A stretch of DNA of 64,000 nucleotides from Moesziomyces globuligerus (taxonomy: Eukaryota; Basidiomycota; Ustilaginomycetes; Ustilaginales; Ustilaginaceae): NCBI GenBank assembly GCA_030849465.1, contig JARVLF010000006.1:248001-312000 (forward strand), in the 5' to 3' direction. Numbering within the stretch: the stretch's first letter is position 1; every line of letters begins with the position of its first letter. The notes under the pieces are model-generated. The model was not told the DNA's origin, made no database searches, and worked only from the letters and a program-made list of their open reading frames with translations. A program made the position numbers and the translations under genes. Positions 45,572 through 56,477 of the stretch are shown one piece after another.

Positions 45572-48500
45572 CTTTGCCGATGTGTGATGGTGGATTTGAC
45601 AAGAGTCAGAATAGGAGGTCGACGGCTCTTGGATACCTTAGTCGAGTGAGCCGTGAAGAAGAAGAGGTTTCGAGAACAGAGACGGACGCTTTCGCAAAGG
45701 GAAGAGACTCTGAGGGTATATGAGGAAAGGAAGAGCCGATTCGCGTTATGAGAGGGTCGTTGAGCGGCAGAACTGCTAGATGGCTGCCGTTCCTAGGGGA
45801 TGCGGGAACTCAAGCTTTTCTCGTGGTCGGCCTTGGATATATGCAAGTCGAGACTGAGAAAGCGTCAAGTTAAAGTCGGACGGGAGGAGCAAGCGAGAGA
45901 GGCTAGACCGTGAGCTTGGGTCAGTTGGGCGTAGCAAGGGTGCCGACCGCACGGGCCGAGAGAAGGAGGAGCATATTTGTTCAACGTAAATGTCGTGAAA
46001 CCAGGGCCTTTCCCGATCAAGAGCGAGACTTTCGAACGCCGAAGATACGGACGGAGGGGACTGGGTGGCTGCTACCGGATGGATCGAGTACCACAGTCGC
46101 GAGGGCAGATCGCCGCCACACATACGAAGGGCGGCAGAGCGCTTATTTCCAAAAGCATGCGGGCGGGAGCGGAAGCCAGGGCTGCGCGGCACGCCGTATG
46201 CGGTGAGCGGATGGTTCTCCGCAGGGCGGGCGTGGGCAGAGAAGCGACGCATGCATGAGGCGGCTGAATCAAAGTCATGTCGATCTAGGCCTAATTCACG
46301 CTCCGCTCGCGGCGCCCGCAGGTGTTTGTGCACGAGCGGGCCGGAAGTCGTTTAATACTGTAGATCTGAATTCCACGGTCGCCTATTCGTGATAGCGCCA
46401 CCGGACTAGAACATGGTCAGCCAAATGCCTCCTGGCCACACAAAGTCCCACTTGACTCCATCGTCCTTCGTATCTCGGAGCGGTAGTCGACTAAACGGCA
46501 CGATCAAGCGGGGAGAGGAAGTGGAAATCGCAGGAGTGACTGGAATTGCAGTATGCGAGACAAGACTGCGGCGGAGCCCGAAGCTTGAGCCGTCGTGGTT
46601 TGGTGGCCTGGGAAAAAGATTCAGGTGGAGCGCGCCACCGGCTTGAGCCTCGAGAGCGAAGACTGCAGGGGAAAAGGGGAAGGACGGCAATTGAGGCCAA
46701 GCTAGCGGCATGGAAAGTGAGACATCGGAGGCTCCAAGCACCAGCTGTGGCTGACCGACCAGCTATGTTTCGGATGCGGAGGCGCGACACTCACACTCGC
46801 GATTTTTGCTCGGTGCGGAGAACATTTTGTTATTTTGTTTTCCAGTTTCAGCGTGTGCAATTAGGTGGTCTTTTTGCTCACCGCCAAAAACATCTTCAGA
46901 CAGCCTTGAGCTAGAGCACAACGGTCGGATGATTGCTGGGCCTGGAAGAGGAGTAATGAAGGGCAGTGGAAGGAGACGAGGCATGGGTTCCACTGCCGAA
47001 TTCGGAAGATGGCTGAAGATCAGCGCGCGTCGAGGTGCCTTGGAAGCTGAATCGACTCCGCTGCATCCGAGGCTTGAGGAGAGTCTGCGAACCGGCGCGA
47101 CGCGAGAGGAAGCGGTGGAGCAGGCACCACCTGTCAAAAATGTCTCGCTAGCCGCGCGAGGTGGCCTCATCTCAGCGTGCTTCTCGGCCAGCCACATCGC
47201 GACCCCGAGACATGGCGCGGTCTTGGACGTTGGCCTCGTTTCGCCGCTCAATTCAAGTCGAATTTAAAAATTGGTTTGATGTTCATTAGCCATCCCGCAT
47301 CTGTCATTTTCCATCTGAGACAGGCGCAAGCCGCATGCCTCGGCGTTCTTCACCGTGCTTCCAGGCAAGGTCTGGGCTTCTGTGCCCGCCCCGACCCGAG
47401 CCTTCAACATGTCATGACTATGGAAAGCACAGCGTCACTGCCAGAGACACGTCGATGGACAGGCTTCGATCCTGTCAAATTGCCGCCTGCGTCTTCGCCT
47501 TCGGTCACGGAACGAGATGACAAAGTCGCATCTCGGTGCTATCCCCAACTTCACGTCAAAGGTCAAAGCAATACGCGAACGCATAGCGTCGATCGTCGTG
47601 TAGAAGCGCGACGATAACAGATTGTGGATCCTTGATTCATTTCCGACCTTGCCATAGCGGCGAGGCTGGGTGCCGGTAATGATCTGAGGGCGTAACCACA
47701 TCAACTCCGCCTTCCGCCCGCCATGTCTCACAACTGCAGACCACTGACCTTAACCAAGCCTCTGCTCGCTGACCCTTCCTTTGTAATTCACATTTTGACA
47801 AGACTTCTTTCTCGCACCTCAATCATCCTGACGCCCAGCCACAGAAGCCACCTCTCTAACCAGCCTGCTACCCTCAGCAACGAACTGAACATGCGTGAAG
47901 GACGGCTCTGGCCACCACGTCGGTGATGGTGTAGCGAATGGCCGAAATGGGAGTATCAGCCAATGGATCGACATCGCACCACCGGTGCTTGCAGTTCGGG
48001 ACCTGCAGGCAAGGCGGTTCACCAGGATCTCGGAGACGGCGCAGCATGCGAGGTCCTGGCCTGTATTCTAGAATGAAAAAAAAAATGAAATTTTAATAAA
48101 TATCAATTTTTTATCTAGGCAGGAGGGCAGTGTGCCATGCAGATGCGGACCCTAACAGCTTCCCCGTTCCGTGAAATGGCAAATCAACAAAATTAATTCG
48201 GCTCGGCACTTTGCATTGCAGGGCTAGACCTCTGCGCTGGTTCCTGCTTGGCGAAGGCTCGAAAGCTGCCGTCTGGGAGGCCGCCTCCAAGCCATCAAAG
48301 CTGCCCTCAGCCCCATTCGCCGCCTGTGGCGCTCAGCCAGCCCAATGCAGTGTCCACCATCTGCCCAACTGCATGTGTTTCACCTGGGCCCCACCTTCCA
48401 GACCCGTCACACTGTGCATGCTGGTTGTCCAGCCCAAGCGCCCGTCAACCACCGCACAGATGACACTCACTGGCCGCCGCTTGGCCTTCCTACAGTTTAC

Positions 48501-49035
48501 CGCTTCGAGCGTGTCCCCTCTGTCAGTTCAACAGCCGCTGCTCTGCATATGCCCGCCCCGTTGCCCGGTCGATCGCTGCTTCCGGGTCTATCTTGCCGCC
48601 TGCCCGCTTGCGCTAATCGTCCACCGCTTCGTCTCCGATGATTCACTCAGACGCCGATGGCATTGGCAAGCTTCGAGCCCGTTCCTAGCGCTGGGTTAGC
48701 TCGAATCCTTGACAGCCGTCAGTGGGCCATCCGCGCACATCACATATATTCCAGACACATCGAACCAAGGCTCCCACCATCCCTTTTCACCAAACACTTC
48801 CTTGGCTCCTACAAGACACTCGCCCTAATCGCCACGGCCACTCTTGCTCTCTGTCCGCACCGCGCACAGCAGGCATTGGCTCAAGCGCCGGCAGAGAAGT
48901 GCCTCTCGCAAACTCCACGCGCAAGAATTCCCTCCGCCTTCCTCTAGTGTAGATTCGTAAAACGCTCGCTGGACGAAGTTGCGCATTGGCTGGAGGCTTC
49001 CTCTTCCTCCTTTTCAAACCCGACACTTTTTCATC
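45572..49035. other. 3.4-kb region without a supported gene
   Basis: The longest gene-free stretch in the window, between the divergent GT2 and lectin-acyltransferase genes. Short open frames exist on both strands but none has a domain, signal peptide with sensible mature part, or convincing codon bias. From about 48230 to 49000 the plus strand is pyrimidine-rich, as in long fungal 5' leaders. An AT-only patch lies at 48071-48117. It may hold long regulatory regions or an unrecognised non-coding RNA. Confidence 0.5.
48071..48117. other. AT-rich patch
   Basis: About 47 bases with only a few G or C, including an A9 run and TTTTAATAAATATCAATTTTTTA, abruptly bordered by GC-rich sequence. Smaller than the island at 27.2 kb and without obvious sequence identity to it. 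Confidence 0.6.
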
Positions 49036-52000
49036 ATGGTCAAGGCACTCGCACTTTTCACTTCTGCCGTTCTGGCACTCTTCAGTGCCACTCTCCGCGC
49101 CAATGCGGCGTGCGAGTGTGGCTACCTGGACCCCTCCACAAACCACCTTTGGACCGATGCTTCCTTCAGCTACTTCAACGAGACCGGGCTTGAGGACATC
49201 GTCATGAACCCTGCAAAGTCTCCCAAGGTGGACGGCGTACTCACGGCCGGTGAAACCGGCGACGGTCAGCAGACCTGGTCCACCGTCGGAAACTACATCA
49301 ACCCTTACGAGGAGTCGTTCGGAGCTACCTACCTCAGTGCAGTAAGCTACAACAACACGTTTATCGACAACCGCACCGAGGGTCTCGGCATGCAGGTTTC
49401 GACAGCAAACCAGAAGACGCACGTCGTCAACGGTTCCAGCATTGTCACTCGTCGTCGCGACATCCTGTTCGGCTCGTTCCGCGCCAGTGTCAAGCCCCCA
49501 TTCATCAAGCCTCTCCCGGGCAGTGACCGCGGCTACGGCTCCGGCTTCCAGTTTGCCCTTTCCTACAACTCCTCGGAGCGCATGCACGTCAACATCCTCA
49601 CCAACGACTACATGCCCAACTCGACGCTCGGCTGGTCGTTTGCTGCTTCAAGGTGGGACGATGATCCGGTGAAGACCAACCTCACTTACCTGCAGAACTT
49701 CACTATCGCCAACGAGACCGCTTTCCTCGAGCACAGGATGGAGTGGCTCAACAAGACTGTCATCCAGTACAAGAACAATGCCGAGAACGCTTCGGTCAAC
49801 CTTTTCGAGTACAAGAAGGGCCGCAACGCGATCAACCTTCCCACGACTCCTGCTCCCGTCTCCCTGCAGGCTTGGGCCAACGGAGAGCCCTCTTCCTCCC
49901 AGGGACCGCCGATGTACGAGCCGAACGTGGTGCGAGTCATGTACACGCGCTTCTTCTTCAACTCGTCGCGCGTTGAGCGACACGACCAGTTCGCGGCGCA
50001 GTGTGCTGCGGCTGCCAGCACGGCCAACGCCGTCTGCAGCACCGAGGACTACACGCTGCGAGCCAGCACGCCTTTCGACATCGTCGCCGCTCAGCAGTAC
50101 AAGCCCAAGAAGAGCAAGTTCCAGGTTCCGCTCTGGGCCGTGGTCATTGAGCTCTTCTTCCTGGCTGTCCTTGTCGTCACTGTGGTGCACGGACTGTACA
50201 TCCGCAAGATCAAGGAGCAGCAGAAGAAGCGCAAGGCCGCCGCGGTCGCGCTCGCCGAAGAAGAGGAGAAGCTCGCTGCGCTGCTTGAGTACGACGATAT
50301 CAACGACAAGACCGACTCGCCGCGCTCTCGCGCCGCCGCCGACTTCGAGAAGCCGTACAAGCAGATCTGGGCCGTTCCCGAGCTTATGGACGACTGGGGC
50401 TCGGACGACGAGAGTGACATCGATGAAGATGACGAGCGCTTCTGGGAGTCGGTCGACGTCCTCCGCAGCAACAACTACCAGGAGGACCGCGAGGCTACTC
50501 GCCCGGGCCTGCCGCAGTTCGACGAGTCCGCTGCTATGAAGCCTTCGGCGAGCACCGAGAGCATCGACAGCTTCAGGTTCCCTGCGGCGAACAACGCCAA
50601 CGCCAACTCGCCTCCAAGCAACTCCGTCTCGCCTCGTACGGGCGACCACGTCGAAGGCGCATGGGGATCGCACAGCCGTTCCAACAGCGCGAACCGCATT
50701 CCAGCCGCCAATCAGTTCCAGCTGGTCAACCGTCCCAACTTCCCGCGTGAGAACTCAAACCTGCGTCAGCAGTTGGCCGGTCGCATCAACCGCAACAACC
50801 CGTACAACACGGGTGCAGGCAACATGGGCCCCACCACGGGCGGTGTCGGCAGCAGCCCTCGCTTTGACAATTTTGTTGAGGAGATCGAAGATGAGGCCGC
50901 GCCTGCAGGCGACCGCAGCAGCGCCGGCAGCGGCACCTACCCACCGAATCGACCCGGCCTCAACCGCTTCGACTCTTACGAATCCGACATCCAGGTCCCC
51001 ACCAACACGCACGACGCCGCACGCACGCAGCGATACCTCCAGGACAGCAGCAGCAATGTTAGCCTCCCCTACATCGCCCCCAAGTACGCTGCCTCGGGAA
51101 ACCTCGCTTCGGCCGCCAATTCGACCGCTTCGCTTCTCAACTTCAGCGGCTCGGGCGGCGGCAACACCAACGGTGTCGGTGCCAGCCACGGATACTCGTC
51201 TTCGATCAACATCAACTGGGATAACGAGCCCAAGATCATCCAGTGGAACAAGCGTAAGAGCATGGGAGTCGATCAGACTATCGGTCAGCTCGCACAACCT
51301 GCCATGGGTGACAAGAATGCCGCGCGCCGTGTCTCGATCGTTGTGAGCGCCGCGCCCAACAACGCCCACTCGTTCTTCACCATTGTCTACAGGCGCGTCT
51401 ACAACTTCTTCTTCATCTCCGGCGACGGCATGAAGACGGCTTCGGGTGATGCACGTATCGACTACCTCGATGGCATGCGTGGTTTCGCTTGTCTCTTCGT
51501 CTCGCTCGGTCACTTTATCCTCATGTTCTACAACGCCATGGCCAACTTCTACGGACCGCACCACTACTACAGCTTCGAGTACTGGATCCGCGTCATCTTC
51601 GGTCCCATCGTCATCAACGCTGGTCTCGTCCTGGGTATCTTCTTCCTCCTGCCTTCGCGAACCATGGGTTCGAGGTACCTGGTCAAGGGTGGCGTCCAGT
51701 CGCTCGCCGACAACTCGGTGCGTCGTATGCCCCGTCTCATCATCCCTGCTGCTGGCGCGTGTCTCGCCAACTACATGATGATCGATGTCGGCGCCTACAA
51801 GTGGGTGCCACGCATGAACTCGCTCACCTGGTCCACCTGGTCGTACTACCAGAACTACGACAACGCACTCGACTTCCTCGACTCGTTCATCGCGCTCTGG
51901 TGGGCAGGACCTCCGGACCAGCCGGCACTTGTGACGCGCTACGCTACCGGTGTGCTCTGGACCATCCCAGTCATCGTTCAGGGCGCCTGGACGTGTATGC

Positions 52001-52779
52001 TCTGCGCCGTGTTTGCTCACGAGATCAAGACGACCTGGAAGCGCTTCTTCTTCTACTTCATGTGCATCCTCCTCTCATGGTATGCGCAGACCTGGGATCT
52101 CTTCTTCATGGCTGGTCTCGTCATTGCCGATCTGGACATCAACCTCAAGTACCGCAAGTGGGGCGAGATGGGCATCCCTCTCCTCCCCAAGGGCTATGCC
52201 AAGTTGCTGCGCATCCCGGAACGCATCCGTCAGAAGTTCGCTCTCAAAGGCAAGGTCGTCCCCTGGGCCTTCTTCCTCGCCTGTTGCGTTCAGGAGTGGC
52301 TCACCTACATCCCCGGTGCGCCCGCCGAGAACTTCGACGTCTGGGATGTCGGCGTGCACCCTAACTTCTACAACTCGAGGCCCAACAAGTGGAACGAGGA
52401 CGTCGGCTACAAGTACCAGCGCCCGAGGACTTCGGCCTGGTTCTTCGTCATGAGCATCTTTATCCTCGCCGACCACTCGAGCGCCTTCCGCCAGATCTTC
52501 AAGCTTCGCATCTGGTCGTTCCTCGGCAAGCACTCGATGGCCTACTTCCTGCTGCACGGTATCATCTTCTGGACTTGGGGCGCCTGGCTCTGCGTGATCA
52601 TGCTCACCCGGGGCATCAGCTACTTCACCACGATCATGGTCGTCTTCTTCACCAGCTACTTCTGGCTTACCCTCTTCTGCGTATGCTTCACCTACACCTT
52701 CGAGTACTGGGGCATCATCGCTTCCAAGGCTTTCTGGCGAGCCACCTCCGGCAACCTCGGTCGCCGCGCAGGCGCCTAA
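49036..52779 (+). CDS. secreted GH16-like lectin domain fused to a membrane acyltransferase-3
   Basis: Intronless, 1,247 residues. Seen in order: signal peptide (MVKALALFTSAVLALFSATLRANA); a concanavalin-A-like GH16-type domain (about 25-345) starting ACECGYLDP, with many N-glycosylation sequons; a membrane helix (about 364-388); a charged cytosolic Ser/Asn/Pro-rich linker of about 400 residues; and an acyltransferase-3 domain from about 805 with about ten helices, beginning DYLDGMRGFACLFVSLGHF, whose His fits the family's catalytic His. Where active GH16 enzymes have ExDxxE, this domain has SERMHVNIL, so it probably binds and does not cut glucan-like chains. Predicted role: O-acylation of an extracellular or nascent polysaccharide recognised by the lectin part. 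Start chosen at the signal-peptide Met. Confidence 0.9.
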   Translation: MVKALALFTSAVLALFSATLRANAACECGYLDPSTNHLWTDASFSYFNETGLEDIVMNPAKSPKVDGVLTAGETGDGQQTWSTVGNYINPYEESFGATYLSAVSYNNTFIDNRTEGLGMQVSTANQKTHVVNGSSIVTRRRDILFGSFRASVKPPFIKPLPGSDRGYGSGFQFALSYNSSERMHVNILTNDYMPNSTLGWSFAASRWDDDPVKTNLTYLQNFTIANETAFLEHRMEWLNKTVIQYKNNAENASVNLFEYKKGRNAINLPTTPAPVSLQAWANGEPSSSQGPPMYEPNVVRVMYTRFFFNSSRVERHDQFAAQCAAAASTANAVCSTEDYTLRASTPFDIVAAQQYKPKKSKFQVPLWAVVIELFFLAVLVVTVVHGLYIRKIKEQQKKRKAAAVALAEEEEKLAALLEYDDINDKTDSPRSRAAADFEKPYKQIWAVPELMDDWGSDDESDIDEDDERFWESVDVLRSNNYQEDREATRPGLPQFDESAAMKPSASTESIDSFRFPAANNANANSPPSNSVSPRTGDHVEGAWGSHSRSNSANRIPAANQFQLVNRPNFPRENSNLRQQLAGRINRNNPYNTGAGNMGPTTGGVGSSPRFDNFVEEIEDEAAPAGDRSSAGSGTYPPNRPGLNRFDSYESDIQVPTNTHDAARTQRYLQDSSSNVSLPYIAPKYAASGNLASAANSTASLLNFSGSGGGNTNGVGASHGYSSSININWDNEPKIIQWNKRKSMGVDQTIGQLAQPAMGDKNAARRVSIVVSAAPNNAHSFFTIVYRRVYNFFFISGDGMKTASGDARIDYLDGMRGFACLFVSLGHFILMFYNAMANFYGPHHYYSFEYWIRVIFGPIVINAGLVLGIFFLLPSRTMGSRYLVKGGVQSLADNSVRRMPRLIIPAAGACLANYMMIDVGAYKWVPRMNSLTWSTWSYYQNYDNALDFLDSFIALWWAGPPDQPALVTRYATGVLWTIPVIVQGAWTCMLCAVFAHEIKTTWKRFFFYFMCILLSWYAQTWDLFFMAGLVIADLDINLKYRKWGEMGIPLLPKGYAKLLRIPERIRQKFALKGKVVPWAFFLACCVQEWLTYIPGAPAENFDVWDVGVHPNFYNSRPNKWNEDVGYKYQRPRTSAWFFVMSIFILADHSSAFRQIFKLRIWSFLGKHSMAYFLLHGIIFWTWGAWLCVIMLTRGISYFTTIMVVFFTSYFWLTLFCVCFTYTFEYWGIIASKAFWRATSGNLGRRAGA

Positions 52780-52970
52780 GCCCTCCCCACTGTCTTTCTT
52801 CTTGTATACCCTCCCGCCGCCTTTATATCTTTGGGATTCGCTCGAATTATCTTGGGTCGCAAATGCAGCTTTTATCCTATAACCTCCAGTCGGATGTGCG
52901 TTGAGATGATCGCTCTGAGCTTCGGAAAGCCGAGCGGACGCCGCGGGACATGTGGCAAAAAGAAAGTGCG

Positions 52971-52980
52971 AAAAAAAAAA
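52971..52980 (-). terminator. polymerase III T-run of 5S copy 1
   Basis: Run of A on the plus strand, thus a T run on the transcribed sense of the 5S gene, at its 3' end. This is the usual RNA polymerase III stop. Confidence 0.85.
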
Positions 52981-53097
52981 ACTGCAGCACCTAGGATTCC
53001 CGCGTGGTCCCCCACCGCAGTACTGACTAGGCGATATCTTGCTTAACTTCGCAGATCGGACGGGATGCGGTGCTTTCAAGATTCTATGGCCGCAGAT
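52980..53097 (-). rRNA. 5S ribosomal RNA
   Basis: 118-nt gene, read right to left, beginning ATCTGCGGCCATAG and ending GGTGCTGCAGTT. It contains the conserved GAAAGCACCGCATCCCGTC and GCGAAGTTAAGC (loop A-helix III region and internal control region) and GTGGGGGACCACGCGGGAATC. The two ends pair through CUGC and GCAG to close helix I. Directly downstream on the minus strand is a run of ten T, a polymerase III terminator. It lies 200 bp past the stop of the lectin-acyltransferase gene, on the opposite strand, so it is a dispersed 5S copy outside an rDNA repeat. Confidence 0.96.
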
Positions 53098-53350
53098 GTA
53101 AGCGCAGCTGCTAGAAGCAGTTCTGTTGGGAGTATGGCTACGTGTCACTCTTTGAGAGCTTTGTTCAGATCGGAAAGAAGGGCGAAGCGTACTGGCCCCA
53201 AGTACTCGTCGAGCCCGGCTTCCACTTCAATGCACTTTGAGGCGATCGTTAGGTTGATTAATGAGATGATGCTTAGTGTACAAAATGCAAGATGGAGATC
53301 GTCTAGATGATGCAAAGATGAAGGTGAAATGCTAGTATGTTGGACGAGGT

Positions 53351-55228
53351 TTAAGCGTTGATGCACATCTTGCTGCGCTGTCGAATCGCCTTTCCGTACT
53401 TGAGGAAGATGAAGGGGACCGGAATGGCTGCGATGCTGAAGAATGCGAGGATGCTGGAGCTCCAGCCCGGGCCGAGGTTTTCGTACATCTGTCGGCCGAA
53501 GAGGGGCACAAAGACGGCAAAGAGACAACGAGAGAAGGCCATGGCTGCGAGGGCCGAAGCGGTGTAGATGTGGTAGCACTCTGCGGCGTACGTTGCGAGG
53601 GAGTTGAACGCGAGCATGAGCGAGATGCCGATGGGCAGACCAGCCAGGATCGGCACCATCCAATGGATGGAAGCTCGTGCGGTCCAACCGAACCAGAAGA
53701 AGCCGATGGCGAAGAGCGGGGCGGAGAGTGCGACCTGGGGCAGACGTGATTCGGGGACAGGCTTGCCGCCCGCGGCGATGCGTGCCTCGAGCGAGCGCTT
53801 GTTGAACCATCCGACGATAGGCGCCGAGAGCGCGATGCCGAGTCCGATCGCGAGGAAGGCCAGACCCACCTCGCCGGCGTTGAAGCCGTACGTTCCCGAA
53901 AAGACCACCGGGTATGCCTCGAAGAAGATGAAGATGATGGCGTAGCAGAACGAAGTCCACAAAGTGGCATACATGAGAGGCGCCTCGGTGAAGAGCATGT
54001 AGAAAGGGCGACCGACGTAGACACGCATGATCTCGGACCACGAGATGGGCGCCACCGTGCCATCCTCAGCAAGCCTCTCGCCGGGCGCCAATGGTTCGTT
54101 CCGGCCCGTCTCTGCGCGCATACGCCTCGCTTTGCGCTTGAGAAGGACGGGCGCGTACGATTCCTTCTGGATCGCAATGACCAACGCCATCGAGACGACC
54201 GAAAGCAGGCAAAGGAGCCAGTAGATCCACCTCCATCGCTCCGAGTCGACGTCGGACCCAGCGATGAAGCCGCCTACAAGCGGGCCTAGGGTGGGGCCCA
54301 TGAAGGCCGAGAGCGAGTACGTGAACATTGGCCACAGGCGAACCCGAGGCAGCCAAATGTCGGAAATGGTGCCGCCCGAGTTGGCCTGAGGCGCGGCGGC
54401 AAAGAGGCCGACGAAGAAACGCATCACGAGGAGGGTCTGGACGTTGGGCGCGAGTGCGCAGCCGATGTTGAAGAAGAAGTAACCGGGCACCGAGATGTAG
54501 TTGACGACGAGTCGCCCGTAGAGCTCAGAGAGTGGCGCCCACAGAGGGGGACCGACGCAGAATCCGACCATGTAGACGGAGAGGACGAGAGCTGAGACCT
54601 CGTGCGAGATGGAGAACTGGTGGATGTACTGGGCCGTGGCACCCGTACCGACGGACGAGGTGATGGTGGCATTGAAGTAGAGGCACGACACCAAAGCGGT
54701 CGTCGTCCACTTGCGACGATTGCTCCAGCGCACCGGATCCTCGTCTTCTGACAGAGTCACGGCAGGCATTGGCTCATCCCTGTGCGCATCACCACCATGC
54801 TTCTCCAGATCGCCCAGATAGCCGGGTGTTCCATTTCCTTCCGCATCTCCGTTCTCGTGTACTGCGGTCGGTGACCTCTCGTAGTGGTGCTGGGAATGAA
54901 AGCGTTGATGCTTATGTGGTGGAAGCTGGTGGAGATGTGCAAGATGTTCGTCCTCGGCGATGGCGGTCGAGTCGCCCTTCTCGACCTCGTCGTGAAGCTT
55001 GTGGAGCATCTTCTGTGCGGCCGAAATGTCGAACGAGTTGACGCGAGTGGGCGCTTCCGAGTGATGCAGTGGAGTGGCGACGGCAGTCGACTGGCAGACT
55101 GTCGAGACCGCGCCAGAGTCACACGGATACGCCCGACCGTGCGATGATGATGATGTTGATTCGGGAAAGGACCCCTGCTGCGTGTCTCGTATGGACGAAG
55201 ACGGAGATGGGGGCTCTGTGTACGCCAT
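53351..55228 (-). CDS. MFS transporter, DHA1 polyamine/multidrug family
   Basis: Intronless, 625 residues. Seen: a cytosolic Ser/His-rich N terminus of about 150 residues, then 12 membrane helices. The signature PLWAPLSELYGRLVVNYIS after helix 2 (motif A of DHA1), the RFFVGLFAAAPQANSGG segment of helix 4-5, and GPTLGPLVGGFIAG of helix 5 are typical of Tpo1/Flr1-like drug:H+ antiporters. Substrate is unknown; in this location an exporter of a precursor or of a toxic compound is possible, but the family is broad. It is divergent from the GPI-type glucanase gene. The start at MAYTEPP was chosen; an in-frame Met at 55261 adds 11 residues. Confidence 0.9.
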   Translation of the reverse strand: MAYTEPPSPSSSIRDTQQGSFPESTSSSSHGRAYPCDSGAVSTVCQSTAVATPLHHSEAPTRVNSFDISAAQKMLHKLHDEVEKGDSTAIAEDEHLAHLHQLPPHKHQRFHSQHHYERSPTAVHENGDAEGNGTPGYLGDLEKHGGDAHRDEPMPAVTLSEDEDPVRWSNRRKWTTTALVSCLYFNATITSSVGTGATAQYIHQFSISHEVSALVLSVYMVGFCVGPPLWAPLSELYGRLVVNYISVPGYFFFNIGCALAPNVQTLLVMRFFVGLFAAAPQANSGGTISDIWLPRVRLWPMFTYSLSAFMGPTLGPLVGGFIAGSDVDSERWRWIYWLLCLLSVVSMALVIAIQKESYAPVLLKRKARRMRAETGRNEPLAPGERLAEDGTVAPISWSEIMRVYVGRPFYMLFTEAPLMYATLWTSFCYAIIFIFFEAYPVVFSGTYGFNAGEVGLAFLAIGLGIALSAPIVGWFNKRSLEARIAAGGKPVPESRLPQVALSAPLFAIGFFWFGWTARASIHWMVPILAGLPIGISLMLAFNSLATYAAECYHIYTASALAAMAFSRCLFAVFVPLFGRQMYENLGPGWSSSILAFFSIAAIPVPFIFLKYGKAIRQRSKMCINA

Positions 55229-56477
55229 GATTGTGGAAGCAGGCCGAACTGGTTGGGACACAGTCGAGATCGAAAGGCGAAGAGGTAAAGGTCGGGAGGG
55301 AAGGTCAGGTGGTCCAAGCTGGGTGAAAGATCGTCACACGGGTCGCCTTGCAGAATGACTCGTCGGTATCGCAGAAGCAGCGTGAGAGCCGAAGGGCCGA
55401 AGCTAGTTACTATAGCAGGGCCAAGCCCAGAGCGTTCGGCTGTAAACCGGCTAGGAGCCGATGAGTTGCCAAAGCTCAGGGTCTGCTGTCAGTTACGAAG
55501 TGCAGATCACGAAGTGACTCCATCGGTGCAGCCGGCGGTGCTGCACGCCCTGACCGTAGCGTGTGCGTCATCTAGGCAGAAGAGCTTTGTGCTTGATTCA
55601 CAAAATTTCAAGACCGGCTAGCATTGCAGACGTCGGGCGATCCCGCCCCTGTGTCGGGAGGTCGTACGGCAGTACCGGAAGTTCGAGCCATGCAAGGCGG
55701 CGCATGCTTCTGCGGCTCGCAACGTCGGCAAAATGTTGACGGTTTTTTTCGGATCGATTTGAAACTCACTCGCTCGTTGATGCCCAATCCGCCCGGCCGA
55801 GTCCGCTGGGCTTGGAGCTCACGATGCTGCTGCTTCTGGCCGGCTCGGGCTGAAGCATGCTCCCATGATCTGCAAGGAAGCCATAGCCCATCCAGGACGA
55901 TGGCGGATTGCCCTTGCCTTTGTGCGAGTCTCGAGGTGGGCGCACGTCAGCTGTCGAACGATCCCCATCCGGAAAACCGGCACGCGTTGATGCCGGAAAT
56001 TTGCGGCGAGCATGCATGTGAGGCCGCAGTATTGGACACAAGTTTGGGAAAAACGGGATTCGACGTATCTCGGGATCGTTGCCTGGATCGCCAAGGGGTT
56101 CGAAAGTTTGGCGGTGTCTGACGCCTGGTGGATTTGGCCGATGCGCGCAGATCGGCCGTCGGGCTGACGTGACGATTCACCGAATGGACGCGGGCGCTCA
56201 TCATCGTGCCGACCGCTTACTAGTGCATAGCCTCGTTCTTCCAGCTCGCCGCTCCCGTGCCAAGACCCTTGGCCTGCACCCCTCGCTAGCCGCGATAGCA
56301 AGACCCTTCGCCACCGGCTTCTCGTCCCATGATGGCACGGACATCGCTTTCACCACCATTCGGCGTCCTCGGCCACTTACGCCATCGAGCGCTCTACAGA
56401 ACAATGCCACCAAGCTCACTGCTGAGCTGAATACGACCGAGAAGGCCAAGCGGGGACCGTTCGATCCCTTCGCCATC
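55229..56477. promoter_or_regulatory. divergent intergenic region between the MFS and glucanase genes
   Basis: 1.25 kb that should hold both promoters. The frame of the glucanase gene stays open up to 56079, but the sequence there is Arg/Ala/Thr-rich and precedes the signal-peptide Met, so it reads as leader. No repeat or RNA gene was seen. Confidence 0.5.

Noticed and set aside
44195..45649. 484-codon plus-strand frame across the GT2 gene
   Set aside because: Shadow frame; catalytic motifs are on the minus strand only.
46406..46914. Short frames on both strands that could be small secreted proteins
   Set aside because: No convincing signal peptide with an orderly mature region and no domain; kept as unassigned sequence.
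56079..56477. In-frame 133-residue extension of the glucanase
   Set aside because: It would bury the signal peptide; composition is UTR-like.
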